DNA of 6,257 bases, from NCBI GenBank assembly GCA_023140035.1, contig JAGLML010000067.1:1-6257 (forward strand), in the 5' to 3' direction. How positions within the stretch are numbered: the first letter of the stretch is position 1; each line of letters starts with the position of its first letter. Under the pieces are notes generated by a model. It did not search any database and was not told the DNA's origin. It was given only the letters and a program-made list of their open reading frames with translations. This DNA comes from Thermoplasmatales archaeon. GTDB taxonomy: Archaea; Thermoplasmatota; E2; DHVEG-1. This document shows, in pieces, positions 5,848-6,257 of the stretch. The position numbers were made by a program, and so were the translations under genes.

Positions 5848-6257
5848 TACATTTCCTCAGGTGCAGAGATTCCCAACAACTCAAGAGCATTGTTGAGAAC
5901 GATTCTTGCTGCATCGACTAAGGTTATTCTTGATTTTCCTAGTATAGTATCTTTTTCTGAAAGGACCGGGCAATCTCTGTAGAACTGATTAAATTTTGAT
6001 GCAGTTTCGTAGAGATAATTTGCAATTATGTGCGGCTTATAACCACTGCTCGCATCTTCAATAAAAAGCGGAAATCTGGCCAGTTGTTTTATTAATTTAA
6101 CTTCCGAATCATGTGTCAGAGTATTTGAATCAAATTCTCTTTTCTCATCTTTAATTTTTGATAGAATGCTACAGGCGCGTGCATGTGCATATTGAATAAA
6201 AGGTACTGCGTTTCCTTCGAAATTCAACGCTTCTTCCCATTTAAAAACAATGTCTTT
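5847..6257 (-). CDS. argS: arginyl-tRNA synthetase, C-terminal part (cut by window edge)
   Basis: The frame enters from the right edge and gives the last 136 residues of a class I synthetase that charges tRNA-Arg with arginine using ATP; the full enzyme is usually about 550-600 residues. The visible part begins KDIVFKWEEALNFEGNAVPF and continues with IQYAHARACSIL, the well-known entry to the DALR-type all-helical anticodon-binding domain. It ends with DAARIVLNNALELLGISAPEEM, matching the normal C-terminal end (LLGI-x-APE-x-M) of archaeal ArgRS. The catalytic HIGH and KMSK-type motifs lie outside the window. A TTG at 6227 is not the start, since conserved sequence continues upstream of it. The stop overlaps the radical SAM start by one base, so the two genes probably form an operon. 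Confidence 0.95.
   Translation of the reverse strand, partial: KDIVFKWEEALNFEGNAVPFIQYAHARACSILSKIKDEKREFDSNTLTHDSEVKLIKQLARFPLFIEDASSGYKPHIIANYLYETASKFNQFYRDCPVLSEKDTILGKSRITLVDAARIVLNNALELLGISAPEEM

Overview
The window is AT-rich (roughly one third G+C by eye) and looks archaeal. It holds the C-terminal part of a class I (archaeal-type) CCA-adding enzyme, the C-terminal part of an arginyl-tRNA synthetase, AGGTGA-like Shine-Dalgarno sites, and TATA elements about 40-50 bases ahead of start codons. A PAS-rich soluble histidine kinase next to a stand-alone receiver protein, plus a decayed Ig-like surface-protein module, suggest a euryarchaeal lineage such as the Thermoplasmatota (marine benthic group D-like). 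That placement is inference and rests on no database search.

Layout, left to right. 1-1073 (+): 5'-truncated cca. 1074-1405: an intergenic stretch with a short in-frame remnant of an extracellular Ig-like module. 3826-1406 (-): an 806-residue cytoplasmic histidine kinase with four PAS domains. 4272-3910 (-): a single-domain CheY-like response regulator directly upstream of the kinase. 4273-4464: a divergent promoter region. 4465-4995 (+): an unrecognised 176-residue protein with a small N-terminal domain, a long acidic linker and a repeated C-terminal motif. 4996-5052: a short convergent gap. 5847-5053 (-): a radical SAM protein of the SplB-like type. 6257-5847 (-): the C-terminal end of argS, whose stop codon overlaps the radical SAM start by one base.

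Three functional themes appear. cca (tRNA 3'-end CCA synthesis) and argS (tRNA charging) are core tRNA genes lying on opposite strands. The response regulator and kinase form a two-component pair, probably read as one leftward transcript: the soluble kinase should sense an internal signal through its PAS domains and phosphorylate Asp52 of the regulator, which has no DNA-binding output domain. The radical SAM enzyme is probably co-transcribed and translationally coupled with argS, but its substrate is unknown.

I see no CRISPR array, insertion sequence, tRNA gene or prophage feature. The points most worth following up are: a 63-base block shared almost perfectly between the first two PAS domains, which suggests gene conversion; the unknown 176-residue protein with its repeated motif; the argS/radical SAM coupling; and the Ig-like gene remnant.
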